Assembly: GCA_902805735.1 (NCBI GenBank)
Contig: CADCTW010000217.1
Span: forward strand, 1-64,000
DNA length: 64,000 bases
Direction of reading: 5' to 3'
Source of the DNA: an uncultured Gemmatimonadota bacterium
GTDB lineage: Bacteria; Gemmatimonadota; Gemmatimonadetes; Longimicrobiales; Longimicrobiaceae
Shown: one piece after another, positions 1-8,764 of the stretch
Layout of the letters: the number at the start of each line of letters is the position of its first letter
How positions within the stretch are numbered: position 1 is the first letter of the stretch
Translations under genes and position numbers: made by a program
Notes under the pieces: model-generated
Told to the model about the DNA's origin: nothing
The model's input: the letters and a program-made list of their open reading frames with translations, nothing else
The model's database searches: none

Positions 1-104
1 ACATCGAGTGCCAGTCATGGGTACTCATCCCAGACCACACCGCACGCAACCTGCGTCTAGCACATAGGGACTGCAACAGCGCTCGCGGTGACCGCATCGC
101 CTAG
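1..104 (+). CDS. HNH endonuclease, C-terminal end (5' truncated by window)
   Basis: The frame starting at base 3 is open from the window edge to a TAG at 102-104. It encodes 33 residues ending in LAHRDCNSARGDRIA. The H-x-x-C-N spacing matches the last part of the HNH/McrA nuclease fold. HNH proteins beside terminase genes are common in siphophages and often take part in cos cleavage and packaging (family knowledge). The catalytic N-terminal half is outside the window. Confidence 0.72.
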   Translation, partial: IECQSWVLIPDHTARNLRLAHRDCNSARGDRIA

Positions 105-200
105 CCCACCCCCAGGCAGGGGCCCCCGACGGGGGAGGGGTAGAGCACCCGACCCGCAGGCTGAAAATCGTCCGTACGAGATCCGAGACCGTTCGCGGGG

Positions 201-668
201 GTGATGACCGTGCCTGGTCCTGCCCCGAAGACCGCTAGCACGCGAGCTCGTCGGAATCGCACTTCGACTGCGGCGACGTTGAAGGCTGACCCGCAGTTGC
301 AGGCTCCGTCGCTGCCTCCTCGGGACTGGTCTCCGATGACGGTGTCGTGGTGGGCGGACATCTGGTCATCGCCGATGGCCCCGGAGTTCGACGACTCGGA
401 CCGGCACGGCCTGTTCATGCTGGCGGTGTTGGTGGACGCGTTCTGGAACGCGGAGACCCCGACGGCGGCGAAGGATCTGGCGGCGGAGATCCGACAGCAG
501 GGGCAGCGGTTCGGTCTCTCCCCCATCGACCGGCGCCGGCTGCAGTGGGAGATCGAGCGCACCGAGGAGGCCCAGGACAAGGGCGCCCGGCGTCGCGCCC
601 AGCCTCCCGCCCCGGCGAAGCCGTCGAAGTCTGCGGCTGATCCGCGGTCTGTGCTTCGGGCGGTGTAG
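201..668 (+). CDS. terS: Terminase small subunit
   Basis: A 155-aa (GTG) or 154-aa (ATG at 204) basic protein directly before the large terminase. A Pro/Arg-rich N-terminus is followed by a helical core (WWADIWSSPMAPEF, FMLAVLVDAFW) and a C-terminal RFGLSPIDRRRLQWEIER segment typical of P27-like small subunits. It would recognise packaging sites and load DNA onto the motor. The 96-bp gap before it holds a short GC hairpin (CCCCC-GAC-GGGGG, 123-135) and no gene. Assignment rests on motif and position. Confidence 0.82.
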   Translation: MMTVPGPAPKTASTRARRNRTSTAATLKADPQLQAPSLPPRDWSPMTVSWWADIWSSPMAPEFDDSDRHGLFMLAVLVDAFWNAETPTAAKDLAAEIRQQGQRFGLSPIDRRRLQWEIERTEEAQDKGARRRAQPPAPAKPSKSAADPRSVLRAV

Positions 669-674
669 TCCGTC

Positions 675-2342
675 GTGGCGGTGCTGGTGGTGCCGTCTGC
701 GGATGAGGCCCCGTGGCCGACTCTCGGGCCGGCGGTGTGCGAGTTCCTGGAGTCCCGCGCGGTCCACGGCCCGGGGGACTTGAAGGGGAAGCCGTACCGG
801 CTGGACGACGAGAAGCGGGCGTTCATCTTCCGCGCCTACGAGGTGTACCCGCGTGGCCATCCCCGCGCTGGGAAGCGCCGGTTCAAGCGGTTCGGTCTGT
901 CACTGCGCAAGGGCACCGCTAAGACGGAGCTCGCGGCGGCGGTGGCGTTCGCGGAGCTGCACGGGGAGTCCCCGGTGCGCTGCGACGGGTGGCGGCGGGT
1001 GGGCCGGCGCTATGAGCCGGTGGGGCGGCCGGTGACGGACCCGTACGTCCCGATGGTGGCCTACACCGAAGAGCAGACCGAGGATCTGGCGTACGCCGCC
1101 CTGTACGTCATGTGCTCGGAGGGCCCGGACGCGGACCTGTTCGACATCGGCTTGGATCGCATCCTGCGGCTGGACGACCGGGGCCGGGCGGATGGCAAGG
1201 CGGTCGCTCTGGCGTCGTCCCCGGACGCCCGTGACGGCGCCCGGACCACGTTCCAGCACTTCGACGAGACCCACCGGTTCACGCTGCACCGGTTGGTGCG
1301 GGCGCACGAGACGATGCTGCAGAACATCCCGAAGCGGATGGGTGCGGACCCGTGGTCGTTGGAGACCACGACGACGTACACGCCGGGTGAGGGCAGCGTC
1401 GCGGAGGCCACCCACGAGGAGGCCGAGCAGATCGCCCGCGGCGCGGTGTCCGACCCGACGTTCTTCTTCTTCCACCGCGAGGCCGCCCCGGACCCGGATG
1501 AGTCGCTGGATGACCCGGAGACTTTGCGGGTGGCGATCCGTGAGGCGTCGGGTCCGTCGATCGCCGGCTGGGACGACTTCGACGGCCAGGTGGAGAACAT
1601 CGCGAGCCTGTACCAGCAGGCGAAGCGCCGCGGTAACTCTGCGTACTTCGAGCGGGTGTGGCTGAACCGGCGGGTTCAGGGCAACCGCAAGGCGTTCGAC
1701 GCCACCCGCTGGGCCGACCTCGCTGAGGTCCGCCAGCCGGAGGAGCGGTCGGCTATCGCTCTCGGCCTGGACGGGTCGAAGTGGCGGGACACGACCGCCC
1801 TGGTGGCCACGGAGATGGCGACGGGCTGGCAGTGGTTGGCGGGGTTCTGGGACCCGGCCGATCTGCAGGACGGCGAGGTCCCGACCGACGAGGTCGAGGC
1901 GTTGTGTGACGACCTGTTCGCCCGCCACGAGGTGGCCCGCATGTACGGCGACCCCGCCCAGGGCTTCGACATCCTGTTGGCGCGGCTGGCGTCGCGGCAT
2001 GGCGCCCGGAAGGTCGCCGAGTTCTACACCGACTCCCGCGGGCTGCGCTCCACGGCGTACGCGATGCGGTCCTACGGGACGGCGATGCGGTCGGGCGAGG
2101 TCCAGCACAGCGACGACGAGGTGCTGAACCAGCACATCGGGAACGCTCACCGCCGCGACATCCGGATGCTCGACGACGACGGGCAACCGTTGTGGGTGAT
2201 CGAGAAGGAACGCCGCGACTCACCGTTCAAGATCGACGCCGCGATGGCGGGCGGCCTGTCGTGGCAGGCCCGCACCGATGCTCTCTCCGCCGGCTTCACC
2301 TCCACCCCGACCGATAACAGCGTCCTCGTGTTCCGCAGGTAG
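675..2342 (+). CDS. terL: Terminase large subunit
   Basis: A 555-aa protein, GTG start 6 nt after terS. The ATPase domain is N-terminal, with a degenerate Walker A (LRKGTAKTE, about residues 79-87). The RNase H-like nuclease domain is C-terminal, with an acidic strand near ALGLDGSKWRDTTALVATE at about 360. Length and layout fit actinophage TerL. It powers DNA translocation into the prohead and cuts the concatemer. The portal gene follows after 8 nt. Confidence 0.93.
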   Translation: MAVLVVPSADEAPWPTLGPAVCEFLESRAVHGPGDLKGKPYRLDDEKRAFIFRAYEVYPRGHPRAGKRRFKRFGLSLRKGTAKTELAAAVAFAELHGESPVRCDGWRRVGRRYEPVGRPVTDPYVPMVAYTEEQTEDLAYAALYVMCSEGPDADLFDIGLDRILRLDDRGRADGKAVALASSPDARDGARTTFQHFDETHRFTLHRLVRAHETMLQNIPKRMGADPWSLETTTTYTPGEGSVAEATHEEAEQIARGAVSDPTFFFFHREAAPDPDESLDDPETLRVAIREASGPSIAGWDDFDGQVENIASLYQQAKRRGNSAYFERVWLNRRVQGNRKAFDATRWADLAEVRQPEERSAIALGLDGSKWRDTTALVATEMATGWQWLAGFWDPADLQDGEVPTDEVEALCDDLFARHEVARMYGDPAQGFDILLARLASRHGARKVAEFYTDSRGLRSTAYAMRSYGTAMRSGEVQHSDDEVLNQHIGNAHRRDIRMLDDDGQPLWVIEKERRDSPFKIDAAMAGGLSWQARTDALSAGFTSTPTDNSVLVFRR

Positions 2343-2350
2343 GGGGGTCT

Positions 2351-3796
2351 GTGTCCAGTCCCCTCCTCATCTCCGCCGCTGTCCCCTCCGACGACGAGAA
2401 GGCGCTGCTGGACCGGTTGTCGGCCCGCCTGGCCGAGTCCATCAAGGACAGCCGAGACGCCAGAGGCCGCCGCCGGCTGGGGTTCGAAACGCTCGACACC
2501 TACTACAACGGTGAGCAGCACCTCGAACAGCTCGGCCTCGCAGTGCCGGAGGATCTGCGCCAGTTCGTGACCATCGTGGCGTGGCCCGGAACCCAGGTCG
2601 ACGCGATCGAGGAACGCTGCGACGTCGAAGGGTTCCGCCTGCCCGGCACGCCGGAGGCGGACGAGGGTCTGGCTGAGGTGTGGCAGGCCAACGACCTGGA
2701 CGACGAGTCCCAGATGGGGCACGTCGACAGCCTCGTGTTCGGCCGCTCCTACGCATGCGTCGGCACCGGAGACACTGCGGAGTTGCCGTTGGTGACGGTG
2801 GAGTCCCCGCTGGAGATGGTCCACGAGTGGTCCCCCCGGCAGCGCACCACCGCCGCGGCTGCCCGGTTCTACCAGGACGACTCGTCGGGTGAGGTGGTGC
2901 AGCGGGCGACGCTGTACACCCCGCAGGCGACGACGTGGCTGGCGATGAACGGCCAGCAGTGGCAGGTCGAGGACCGGGACGAACACCGCCTGGGTCGCTG
3001 CCCTGTCGTGCCCTTGGTGAATCGGGGCCGCTCCCACGCGCGTTACGGCACGTCGCAGATGGGGCGGGTCATCACCCTCACCGACGCTGCGGCCCGCGCC
3101 CTCACCAACGCCCAGGTCGCCACCGAGGTGATGGCGCTGCCGCAGCGGTGGGCGGCCGGCATGACCGCGGCGGACTTCAAGGACCCCGACACCGGCGAAG
3201 CAGTGACCGCGTGGGAGGCGTACTTCGGCGCTGTGTGGGCGACCGCGAACAAGGATGCCAAGTTCGGCCAGTTCTCCGCGGCCGACCTCAGCAACTTCGA
3301 GAAGATCGTCAACCACTACGCCCAGCTCGTCGCCGGCATCACCGGTCTCCCGATGCGCTTCCTCGGGCAGCTGTCGGCGAACCCTCCCTCGGCTGACGGT
3401 ATCCGCGCCGACGAGGCCCGCCTGATCAAGACCGCTGAGCGGAAGTGCCGGTCCTGGGGCGCCTCGTGGGAGAGCGTGATGCGCCTCGTCCGCCAGTTCC
3501 AGACCGGTGAGGACGACCCGCAGCTGGCGTCGATGGAGACGCTGTGGCGCGACCCGGCCACCCCGACTCGTGCGCAAAGCGCAGACGCCGCCGTGAAGCT
3601 CTACGCGGCCGGGATCTCGTCGAAGCGGCAGGCCCGCCGCGACGTCGGCTACTCCTCGGTGCAGATCACCAACATGGAGATCGACGACCGCGACGTAGCC
3701 GCCGAGCGCGCAGCCGCAGCAGCCCCGAGGCCGCCGGTCCCGCCGGCTCCTGGCGCTGTCGAGCCTGCGCCACCTGCTGAGCCGTCCGCGGCTTAG
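2351..3796 (+). CDS. Portal protein
   Basis: A 481-aa protein between TerL and scaffold, the usual portal position and length. It has conserved SPP1/gp6-type features: YYNGEQ near 57, a PVVPLVNR strand near 218, a tunnel-helix area around 320-345 (GITGLPMRFLGQLSANPPSADGI region) and a Pro/Ala-rich C-terminal tail. It would form the dodecameric DNA channel at one capsid vertex. GTG start after a G-rich Shine-Dalgarno. Confidence 0.9.
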   Translation: MSSPLLISAAVPSDDEKALLDRLSARLAESIKDSRDARGRRRLGFETLDTYYNGEQHLEQLGLAVPEDLRQFVTIVAWPGTQVDAIEERCDVEGFRLPGTPEADEGLAEVWQANDLDDESQMGHVDSLVFGRSYACVGTGDTAELPLVTVESPLEMVHEWSPRQRTTAAAARFYQDDSSGEVVQRATLYTPQATTWLAMNGQQWQVEDRDEHRLGRCPVVPLVNRGRSHARYGTSQMGRVITLTDAAARALTNAQVATEVMALPQRWAAGMTAADFKDPDTGEAVTAWEAYFGAVWATANKDAKFGQFSAADLSNFEKIVNHYAQLVAGITGLPMRFLGQLSANPPSADGIRADEARLIKTAERKCRSWGASWESVMRLVRQFQTGEDDPQLASMETLWRDPATPTRAQSADAAVKLYAAGISSKRQARRDVGYSSVQITNMEIDDRDVAAERAAAAAPRPPVPPAPGAVEPAPPAEPSAA

Positions 3797-3840
3797 CCCC
3801 TGATCCTGCCCGGCCGTGATGGTCGGGTGGGCGGCTCGCA

Positions 3841-3867
3841 GGCCGCACCGCGAGATGCGGTGCGGCC
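3841..3867 (+). terminator. Perfect 11-bp hairpin between portal and scaffold
   Basis: GGCCGCACCGC, loop GAGAT, GCGGTGCGGCC. No U-run follows, so it may attenuate transcription or protect the 3' end of the portal message rather than fully terminate. A second short stem (GGGCG-TGA-CGCCC) follows at 3879-3891, just before the scaffold Shine-Dalgarno AGGAGG. A processing site that boosts scaffold and capsid expression is a plausible inference. Confidence 0.5.
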
Positions 3868-3906
3868 ACACCCCCCACCGGGCGTGACGCCCAGGAGGAA
3901 ACACCC

Positions 3907-4578
3907 ATGTCCGACACCACCGACAACACGCCTGGCAACGAGATCGCCGCGAACTCGGTCACCGCTGACACGCTCAAGGCCAACACGGTCACCACCGGCA
4001 AGCTCGGCGGCAACCAGCAGGGCGACGACACCCAGCACGGGAGCGGCGGCGAGGACGTTTCCAAGCTCAAGACCGCGCTGGATCGGGAGCGGGCGCTGCG
4101 CAGGACCGCCGAGAAGGAAGCCCGCGAGGCTGCGGCAACGAAGCAGCGTCTCGACGAGCTCGAAGCGGCCACCCAGTCCGACACCGAGAAGGCCGTGGCT
4201 GCGGCGCGCCGTGAAGGCGCCCAGGAAGCCACCGCGAGCGCCAACACCCGCCTGATCGCCGCTGAGGCCCGCGCGCTGGCCGCTGAGGCCGGTTTCCGCA
4301 ACCCCCAGCTGGCGGTGCGCGCGGTCACCGACGAGCTGCGCGGAGTGAAGGTCGCCGACGACGGCGCCGTCGACACCGACGCCATCACCACCGCCCTCAA
4401 GACCCTCGCCGACGCGGAGCCGTACCTGCTCAAGGGCGACGAGCCCCGTCTCCCGAAGCCCGACCCGTCGCAGGGGTCCGGCAAGACCGTCCAGCCCCCG
4501 CAGGGCGGCAAGGGCATCGCTGAGGCCCAGCGCCGCTTCGGCGCCCCCGCTGCCACATCCGGCGCGGGCACCACCTGA
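3907..4578 (+). CDS. Capsid scaffolding protein
   Basis: A 223-aa, highly charged, helical protein directly after portal. The N-terminus (1-50) is polar and low complexity. Residues 50-130 form a predicted coiled coil (LKTALDRERALRRTAEKEAR). The C-terminus is basic and Gly-rich and probably binds the capsid. Strong Shine-Dalgarno AGGAGGAAACACCC before ATG. No protease is encoded nearby, so the scaffold probably leaves without cleavage (inference). Confidence 0.8.
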   Translation: MSDTTDNTPGNEIAANSVTADTLKANTVTTGKLGGNQQGDDTQHGSGGEDVSKLKTALDRERALRRTAEKEAREAAATKQRLDELEAATQSDTEKAVAAARREGAQEATASANTRLIAAEARALAAEAGFRNPQLAVRAVTDELRGVKVADDGAVDTDAITTALKTLADAEPYLLKGDEPRLPKPDPSQGSGKTVQPPQGGKGIAEAQRRFGAPAATSGAGTT

Positions 4579-4626
4579 CCGTCACGCACCCGGATGTCGG
4601 CTGCGTGCAACACCAAGGAGTAACGC

Positions 4627-5040
4627 ATGACCGACATCTCGGTCGAGACCCGGGCGTTCGCCCCGGATGACCGGCAGTGGCTGCTGTTCGAGGCATCCGG
4701 TGTCCAGCAGCCGGTGTCTACCACCGCTGCCGCGCTGGACTTCGCCCTGTTCACCGCGGGCACGCACTACCCGAACGGCTACATCCCGTCCGGGATGCTG
4801 CTGGGCCGGGTGACGGCGACGGGCCGGCTGGGCCCGTACAGCGGCGGCGCGGCCGACGGTCGGGAGACCGCGGCCGGGTTCCTCTACAACGCCACCCGCG
4901 TCCCCGCCAACACGTCCACCCGGGTCGCTGCGGCGATCGTGGACTGTTTCGCCGTCGTGGACGTCACGAAGCTCCCCCCGAACAACGGTCTTGACGCAGG
5001 CGCGCGGGCCGAGCTCCCCCTGATCAAGTTCCGCGGCTGA
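4627..5040 (+). CDS. Head decoration protein, lambda gpD-like
   Basis: A 137-aa protein with the core signature of the D family: YIPSGMLLGRVTATGRLGPY followed by a DGRETAAGFL strand. In this family such proteins form trimers that cement the expanded capsid. It lies between scaffold and the E-like capsid protein, the lambda order. Shine-Dalgarno AAGGAG before ATG. Confidence 0.83.
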   Translation: MTDISVETRAFAPDDRQWLLFEASGVQQPVSTTAAALDFALFTAGTHYPNGYIPSGMLLGRVTATGRLGPYSGGAADGRETAAGFLYNATRVPANTSTRVAAAIVDCFAVVDVTKLPPNNGLDAGARAELPLIKFRG

Positions 5041-5059
5041 GAGACGGAGACCTGAACCG

Positions 5060-6097
5060 ATGGCAATCCTCTGGGACTCCTACGTCTCCCCGGCTGACCT
5101 GACCGCGTTCGTGCGGCAGGTCCCGATCGACCAGAACTACATCCTCAACCAGATCCTCCCGGACCGCTACGACGAGATCCTGGAGGCGGAGTTCGCCGAG
5201 TCGCAGGTAACGACCCGCGCGGCGCGGGCACGGGCTTGGGACGCCCCGCCCATGCCCGGCCGTCGCGACAGCTTCACGACCCGCAAGGTGAAGCTGCCCG
5301 CGGTGTCGCAGTTCCTGGCCCGCGGTGAGCGTGACCGGCTGGAGCTGGAGCGGCTCCGCTCGGGCGGTCAGGCGACGCAGGCGATCGAGCGCGCCATCTT
5401 CGACGACGCCGAGAACAACGCCCGCTCCGTCCTGGCGCGGGTGGAGATGATGCGCGGCGACGTCCTCGCCGACGGCAAGGTCACCCTCGTCGAGCTCGGC
5501 GGGCTGGAGGCCGACTTCGGCGTCCCCGGTTCGCACATCGTGACGGCGGCGACGCCGTGGACGACCATCGCCACCGCCGACATCATCGGCGACCTCCGTG
5601 CGTGGTCGCAGGTGTACCGGCAGTCCAACGGGTTCAACCCCGGCGGCATGATCGTCAGCACCGATGTGCTGTCGGCGATGCTGCAGAACCAGGCCCTGCG
5701 TGACCTCCTCGCCGGTGTCGGCGGGACCCCCGCGATCCTGGCGCAGGGCCAGTTCAACACGGTCCTGTCGGCCTACGGCCTGCCCGGGGTGCGGTTCGTC
5801 TACGACGCGAAGGTCGTGGACGACAGCAACAACGCTGTCAACATCCTCCCCGCCGACAAGGTCATCCTCGTGCCCCCGGCCGGGGTCGAACTCGGCTACA
5901 CCCAGTGGGGCATGACCGCGACCGCGCTGGAGCTCCAGAACGCGGGCGTGCAGGTGCTGCCCTCCCCGGCGGGCATGGTCGCTGTGGTCGACAAGGACGT
6001 CCGGCCCCCGTACCGGGAGGCGGCGTACGTGGATGCCACGTGCATGCCGATCCTGTCCCGGCCGCGTGGGCTGTTCGTCGCTGACGTCGCGGCCTGA
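5060..6097 (+). CDS. Major capsid protein, lambda gpE-like
   Basis: A 345-aa protein of HK97 fold by family. The N-terminus (LWDSYVSPADLTAFVRQVP...ILNQILP) and the segment RARAWDAPPMPGRR match the phage major capsid protein E family seen in actinophages. It sits directly after the D-like decoration gene. No N-terminal delta domain is present, in line with a separate scaffold. Confidence 0.9.
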   Translation: MAILWDSYVSPADLTAFVRQVPIDQNYILNQILPDRYDEILEAEFAESQVTTRAARARAWDAPPMPGRRDSFTTRKVKLPAVSQFLARGERDRLELERLRSGGQATQAIERAIFDDAENNARSVLARVEMMRGDVLADGKVTLVELGGLEADFGVPGSHIVTAATPWTTIATADIIGDLRAWSQVYRQSNGFNPGGMIVSTDVLSAMLQNQALRDLLAGVGGTPAILAQGQFNTVLSAYGLPGVRFVYDAKVVDDSNNAVNILPADKVILVPPAGVELGYTQWGMTATALELQNAGVQVLPSPAGMVAVVDKDVRPPYREAAYVDATCMPILSRPRGLFVADVAA

Positions 6098-6099
6098 TC

Positions 6100-6483
6100 G
6101 TGGCCCCCGATGTGAACGTGTGGGTGCGCGGGAAGTGGTACGGGCCGTCCTACCCGGACGCCGGTGACCTTCCCGCGGGCCGCACGTCCCCCCAAGGGGC
6201 AAGCGTCACGAACACGACCGACACCGTTGAGCGAGTTCTCACGCCCGCTCAGACCGATGCCTTGGTTGAGGCCGCTGCCAAGGCGGACGAAGCGGTCCGG
6301 GCAGCGCGGGTGGTGACACCAGCGCTTGTCCCGCCGCCGAAGTCGGGGCCGGGGTCCTCGCGCACCAAGTGGGCCACCTACGCCGAGCAGCAGGGCGTCA
6401 CCGTCCCGGCCGGCGCGGACCGGGACGACATCATCGCCGCCCTGCGCGACGCGAACGTCCCCGTCGACCAGCCCGACAACTGA
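6100..6483 (+). CDS. Capsid-associated protein of unknown function
   Basis: A 127-aa protein, GTG start 2 nt after the capsid gene. The N-terminal VRGKWYGPSYPDAGD segment is short. The middle is Ala/Pro-rich. The C-terminal 35 residues (TKWATYAEQQGVTVPAGADRDDIIAALRDANV) resemble small SAP/Rho-N-like helix-turn modules found at the ends of phage head proteins. Position suggests a head fibre or connector role. Confidence 0.7.
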   Translation: MAPDVNVWVRGKWYGPSYPDAGDLPAGRTSPQGASVTNTTDTVERVLTPAQTDALVEAAAKADEAVRAARVVTPALVPPPKSGPGSSRTKWATYAEQQGVTVPAGADRDDIIAALRDANVPVDQPDN

Positions 6484-6503
6484 TCGAGGCTTGGGGGTAG
6501 CCG

Positions 6504-6884
6504 GTGCATTACGCCTCCCTGCCTGACGTCGAGGTCGAGTACGGGCCCGTCCCACCGGAGCAGGCCGACCGCGTAGAGGCTCTGATCGCGCGGGCGGAGG
6601 CGATCCTGCTGTTCGAGGTGCGAGACCTCGACGCCAGGATCGTCACCGGCCAGACCCAGTTGCCGCTGGTGAAGCAGGTGGTGTCCGAGATGGTCACCGC
6701 TGTGCTCCGCAACCCGCAGGGGTTGAAGTCGTTTGCGCACACTGAGGGCCCGTTCACCACGTCGGGCACCTACGCCGACACCAGCGGTGGCGGGATGGTT
6801 CTCACCGACCGCCACCGCCGCCTCCTCGGCCTGCCTGCCAGCACCTCGGGGGCGTTCACCATCACCCCGGGCCGCCGGTCGTGA
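6504..6884 (+). CDS. Head-tail connector, Gp19/Gp15/Gp42-like
   Basis: A 126-aa protein, GTG start. Residues 18-75 form the helical core typical of the Gp15/Gp19 family (ALIARAEAILLFEVRDLDARI, then LVKQVVSEMVTAVLRNPQG). The FTTSGTYADTSGGGMVLT and LTDRHRRLLGL strings are characteristic of the C-terminal half in actinophages. It probably sits under the portal as adaptor. It overlaps the next gene by 4 bp. Confidence 0.82.
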   Translation: MHYASLPDVEVEYGPVPPEQADRVEALIARAEAILLFEVRDLDARIVTGQTQLPLVKQVVSEMVTAVLRNPQGLKSFAHTEGPFTTSGTYADTSGGGMVLTDRHRRLLGLPASTSGAFTITPGRRS

Positions 6885-7246
6885 CGACCGGGCTCGGCAA
6901 CACAGGCTGGGGGACCAGGGCCACCGTGACGGTGCGCCGCCCCACCGGCCAAAGCCGGTACGGCAGCCTCGACGACCAGGAGTACGCCGACCAGCTCGTG
7001 CCGCAATGCGTGTGGGCGCCCACGGCTGCCGGCCAGCAACGACCCGAGGACTACGGCCGCGGCGAGACCGTGACGGAAACGCTGACGCTGTACACCCTCG
7101 TCGAGGCCGACATCCGCAGCAGCGACAAGGTCGTCCTCCCCGACGGTCGGGTGTTTGAGGTCATCGGAGCAGCTCGCCGGTGGCGCAACCCGTTCGTACC
7201 GATGGGTCACGGCTGCGAAGTCACCCTGCAACGCATCCTCGGCTGA
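6881..7246 (+). CDS. Head closure (stopper) protein
   Basis: A 121-aa protein, GTG overlapping the preceding stop (GTGA). Beta-rich with VTETLTLYTLVEADI and DKVVLPDGRVFEVIGAARRW, a pattern of head-tail stopper proteins (SPP1 gp16 / HK97 gp7 class). Assignment is by order (adaptor, stopper, minor tail, terminator) and strand pattern. Confidence 0.7.
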   Translation: MTTGLGNTGWGTRATVTVRRPTGQSRYGSLDDQEYADQLVPQCVWAPTAAGQQRPEDYGRGETVTETLTLYTLVEADIRSSDKVVLPDGRVFEVIGAARRWRNPFVPMGHGCEVTLQRILG

Positions 7247-7259
7247 CCGGGAGGCATCG

Positions 7260-7559
7260 GTGGCGCGCTACTCCCGTGACGGGGCCGACTTCGGCGCCAT
7301 CCTCCGCATGCCCGGCGTCCGCGCCGCCGTCATTGACGTCACCGAACAGGTCGGGGCGCGCGCCCGCAGCTTCGCTCCAGTAGATGACGGGGACTACCTG
7401 CGCGGCATCGAAACCACGCTCATCGAGCGCGGCGGCAATGATCGCGACCGGCCCGAAGGTCGGGTCACCGCCACGGCACCGCACAGTGCGGCGGTCGAGT
7501 GGGGCAACAGTCGAAGCCGCGGCCGGCACGTCCTCGCCCGAGCCCTGTACGGCCGATGA
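7260..7559 (+). CDS. HK97 gp10-like head-tail joining protein
   Basis: A 99-aa protein. GTG at 7260 is chosen because GGGAGG lies 7 nt upstream. It contains VRAAVIDVTEQVGARARSFAP and a C-terminal TATAPHSAAVEWGNSRSRG strand, the usual hydrophobic helix plus beta-hairpin of the HK97 gp10 / minor tail component family. Ends in an ATGA overlap with the next gene. Confidence 0.72.
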   Translation: MARYSRDGADFGAILRMPGVRAAVIDVTEQVGARARSFAPVDDGDYLRGIETTLIERGGNDRDRPEGRVTATAPHSAAVEWGNSRSRGRHVLARALYGR

Positions 7560-7951
7560 GCGCCCCCATCGGGACGTGGCCCGACGCCGAAGCGGTGGGC
7601 TGCGACGTGCTCGACGCCGCCCTGACCCCTGTGCGGGCCGTGACCGAGACCCCTCCCAACTTCGCGCCACCCCTGGTGCAGGTGGAGCGGTCAGGCGGGG
7701 CAGACGACGGCGTCACTGATCGCCCGGTACTCACCATCACCTGCTACGGCAGAACCCGCGCCGAAGCCTGGTTGCTCGCCGAGCGCGCCAGGGAAGCGCT
7801 GCACGCCGCCGCCCACACCGCGGTCAACGGGGTCCTGCTCGACTCGGTCCGCACCGAGGCCCCACCGGCGCAGGTGCCCGACCCGCGCCGCGACCTGCGC
7901 ACCGTGCCGGCCACCTACCAGCTCGGCCTGCGCCGCCACCGCACCACCTGA
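7556..7951 (+). CDS. Tail terminator protein
   Basis: A 131-aa protein, ATG overlapping the preceding TGA. Contains PPLVQVERSGGADDGVTDRPVLTITCYGRTRAEAWLLAERARE split over two strands and a helix, the tail terminator (lambda gpU / Gp37-like) pattern. It would cap the tail tube for joining to heads. Directly precedes the major tail gene. Confidence 0.78.
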   Translation: MSAPIGTWPDAEAVGCDVLDAALTPVRAVTETPPNFAPPLVQVERSGGADDGVTDRPVLTITCYGRTRAEAWLLAERAREALHAAAHTAVNGVLLDSVRTEAPPAQVPDPRRDLRTVPATYQLGLRRHRTT

Positions 7952-8012
7952 TCTCGCTCCCCCCTCAATGGCCCCTCTGGGGCTACGCCATGCCCAGAAA
8001 GGGGCTCCCCTC

Positions 8013-8681
8013 ATGCCGGACACCACGCTCGGTGCCCTCAAGAAGGCCAACAACGATCTGTTCTTCAAGGCGCTCGACGCCGTAGTGCTCGTCGCGCCGA
8101 TCACCGCCACGATCCCCGCCGCGTTCACCACTGGCGCGTCTGCGGCTCTCCAGTCGCTGCCAGCGGAGTACAGGTCTATCGGTTGGGTCGACGACTCCGA
8201 TGCCTACACGTGGAGCCGCGACACCGAAATTGCCGAAACGACGTCTCACGGTTCGACGGAACCCACTCGCCGAGACATCCGTTCCGATGTCACCGGCTTT
8301 CAGATGACAGCCCAGGAGACGTCGCGACTGGTCCTGGAACTCTCGCACAACGTGGATCTTTCGTCCGTCACTCCGACGCCGGTAACCGGGGAGCTGACAT
8401 TTAACCGGGCCCTGTCGCCGCAGACCCGCTATTTCCGCCTCATCGCCATCGCTCAGGACGGCGCTGGCGACGACCTGCGCTACAACATCGTTGTTCTGCC
8501 GCGTGCGATGGTGAGCGAATACGGCGAGACGAGTTGGTCCGCGGAGAACATTCAGACTTTCCCGCTGACGTGGTCCGCCACCCCCGATCCCGTCCTTCAG
8601 TTCTCGTACCGGCAGACGTACGCGGGCCCAGGCATTCGTTCGCGTCTGGAGAAGATGGGTTTCCCCGCCCTGGCGCCGTGA
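8013..8681 (+). CDS. Major tail (tube) protein
   Basis: A 222-aa protein. ATG at 8013 has Shine-Dalgarno AGAAAGGGG. Features: LGWVDDSD-type GWVDDSDAYTW, an SRDTEIAETTSHGSTEPTR strand pair, DVTGFQMTAQETSRLVLEL, and a C-terminal FPLTWSATPDPVLQFSYRQTY. This matches actinophage tube proteins. Codon use is a little less GC-biased than in neighbouring genes. It forms the stacked hexameric tube. Confidence 0.87.
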   Translation: MPDTTLGALKKANNDLFFKALDAVVLVAPITATIPAAFTTGASAALQSLPAEYRSIGWVDDSDAYTWSRDTEIAETTSHGSTEPTRRDIRSDVTGFQMTAQETSRLVLELSHNVDLSSVTPTPVTGELTFNRALSPQTRYFRLIAIAQDGAGDDLRYNIVVLPRAMVSEYGETSWSAENIQTFPLTWSATPDPVLQFSYRQTYAGPGIRSRLEKMGFPALAP

Positions 8682-8704
8682 TCTAGTAGGCTCACGACGT
8701 AAGC

Positions 8705-8737
8705 GACCCCGACGGTGTTCTCAGCACCGCCGGGGTC
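8705..8737 (+). terminator. 13-bp hairpin before the inserted HNH gene
   Basis: GACCCCGACGGTG, loop TTCTCAG, CACCGCCGGGGTC; 13 bp with one A-C mismatch. It lies 24 bp after the major tail stop and 28 bp before the chosen HNH start. It may reduce read-through after the abundant tail message. No T-run follows. Confidence 0.55.
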
Positions 8738-8764
8738 TGGGTGTCGACTGTGTGGAGCCGACAA

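Noticed and set aside
105-200. A cos site upstream of terminase
   Set aside because: The GC hairpin is suggestive but there is no way to see cohesive ends from one window.
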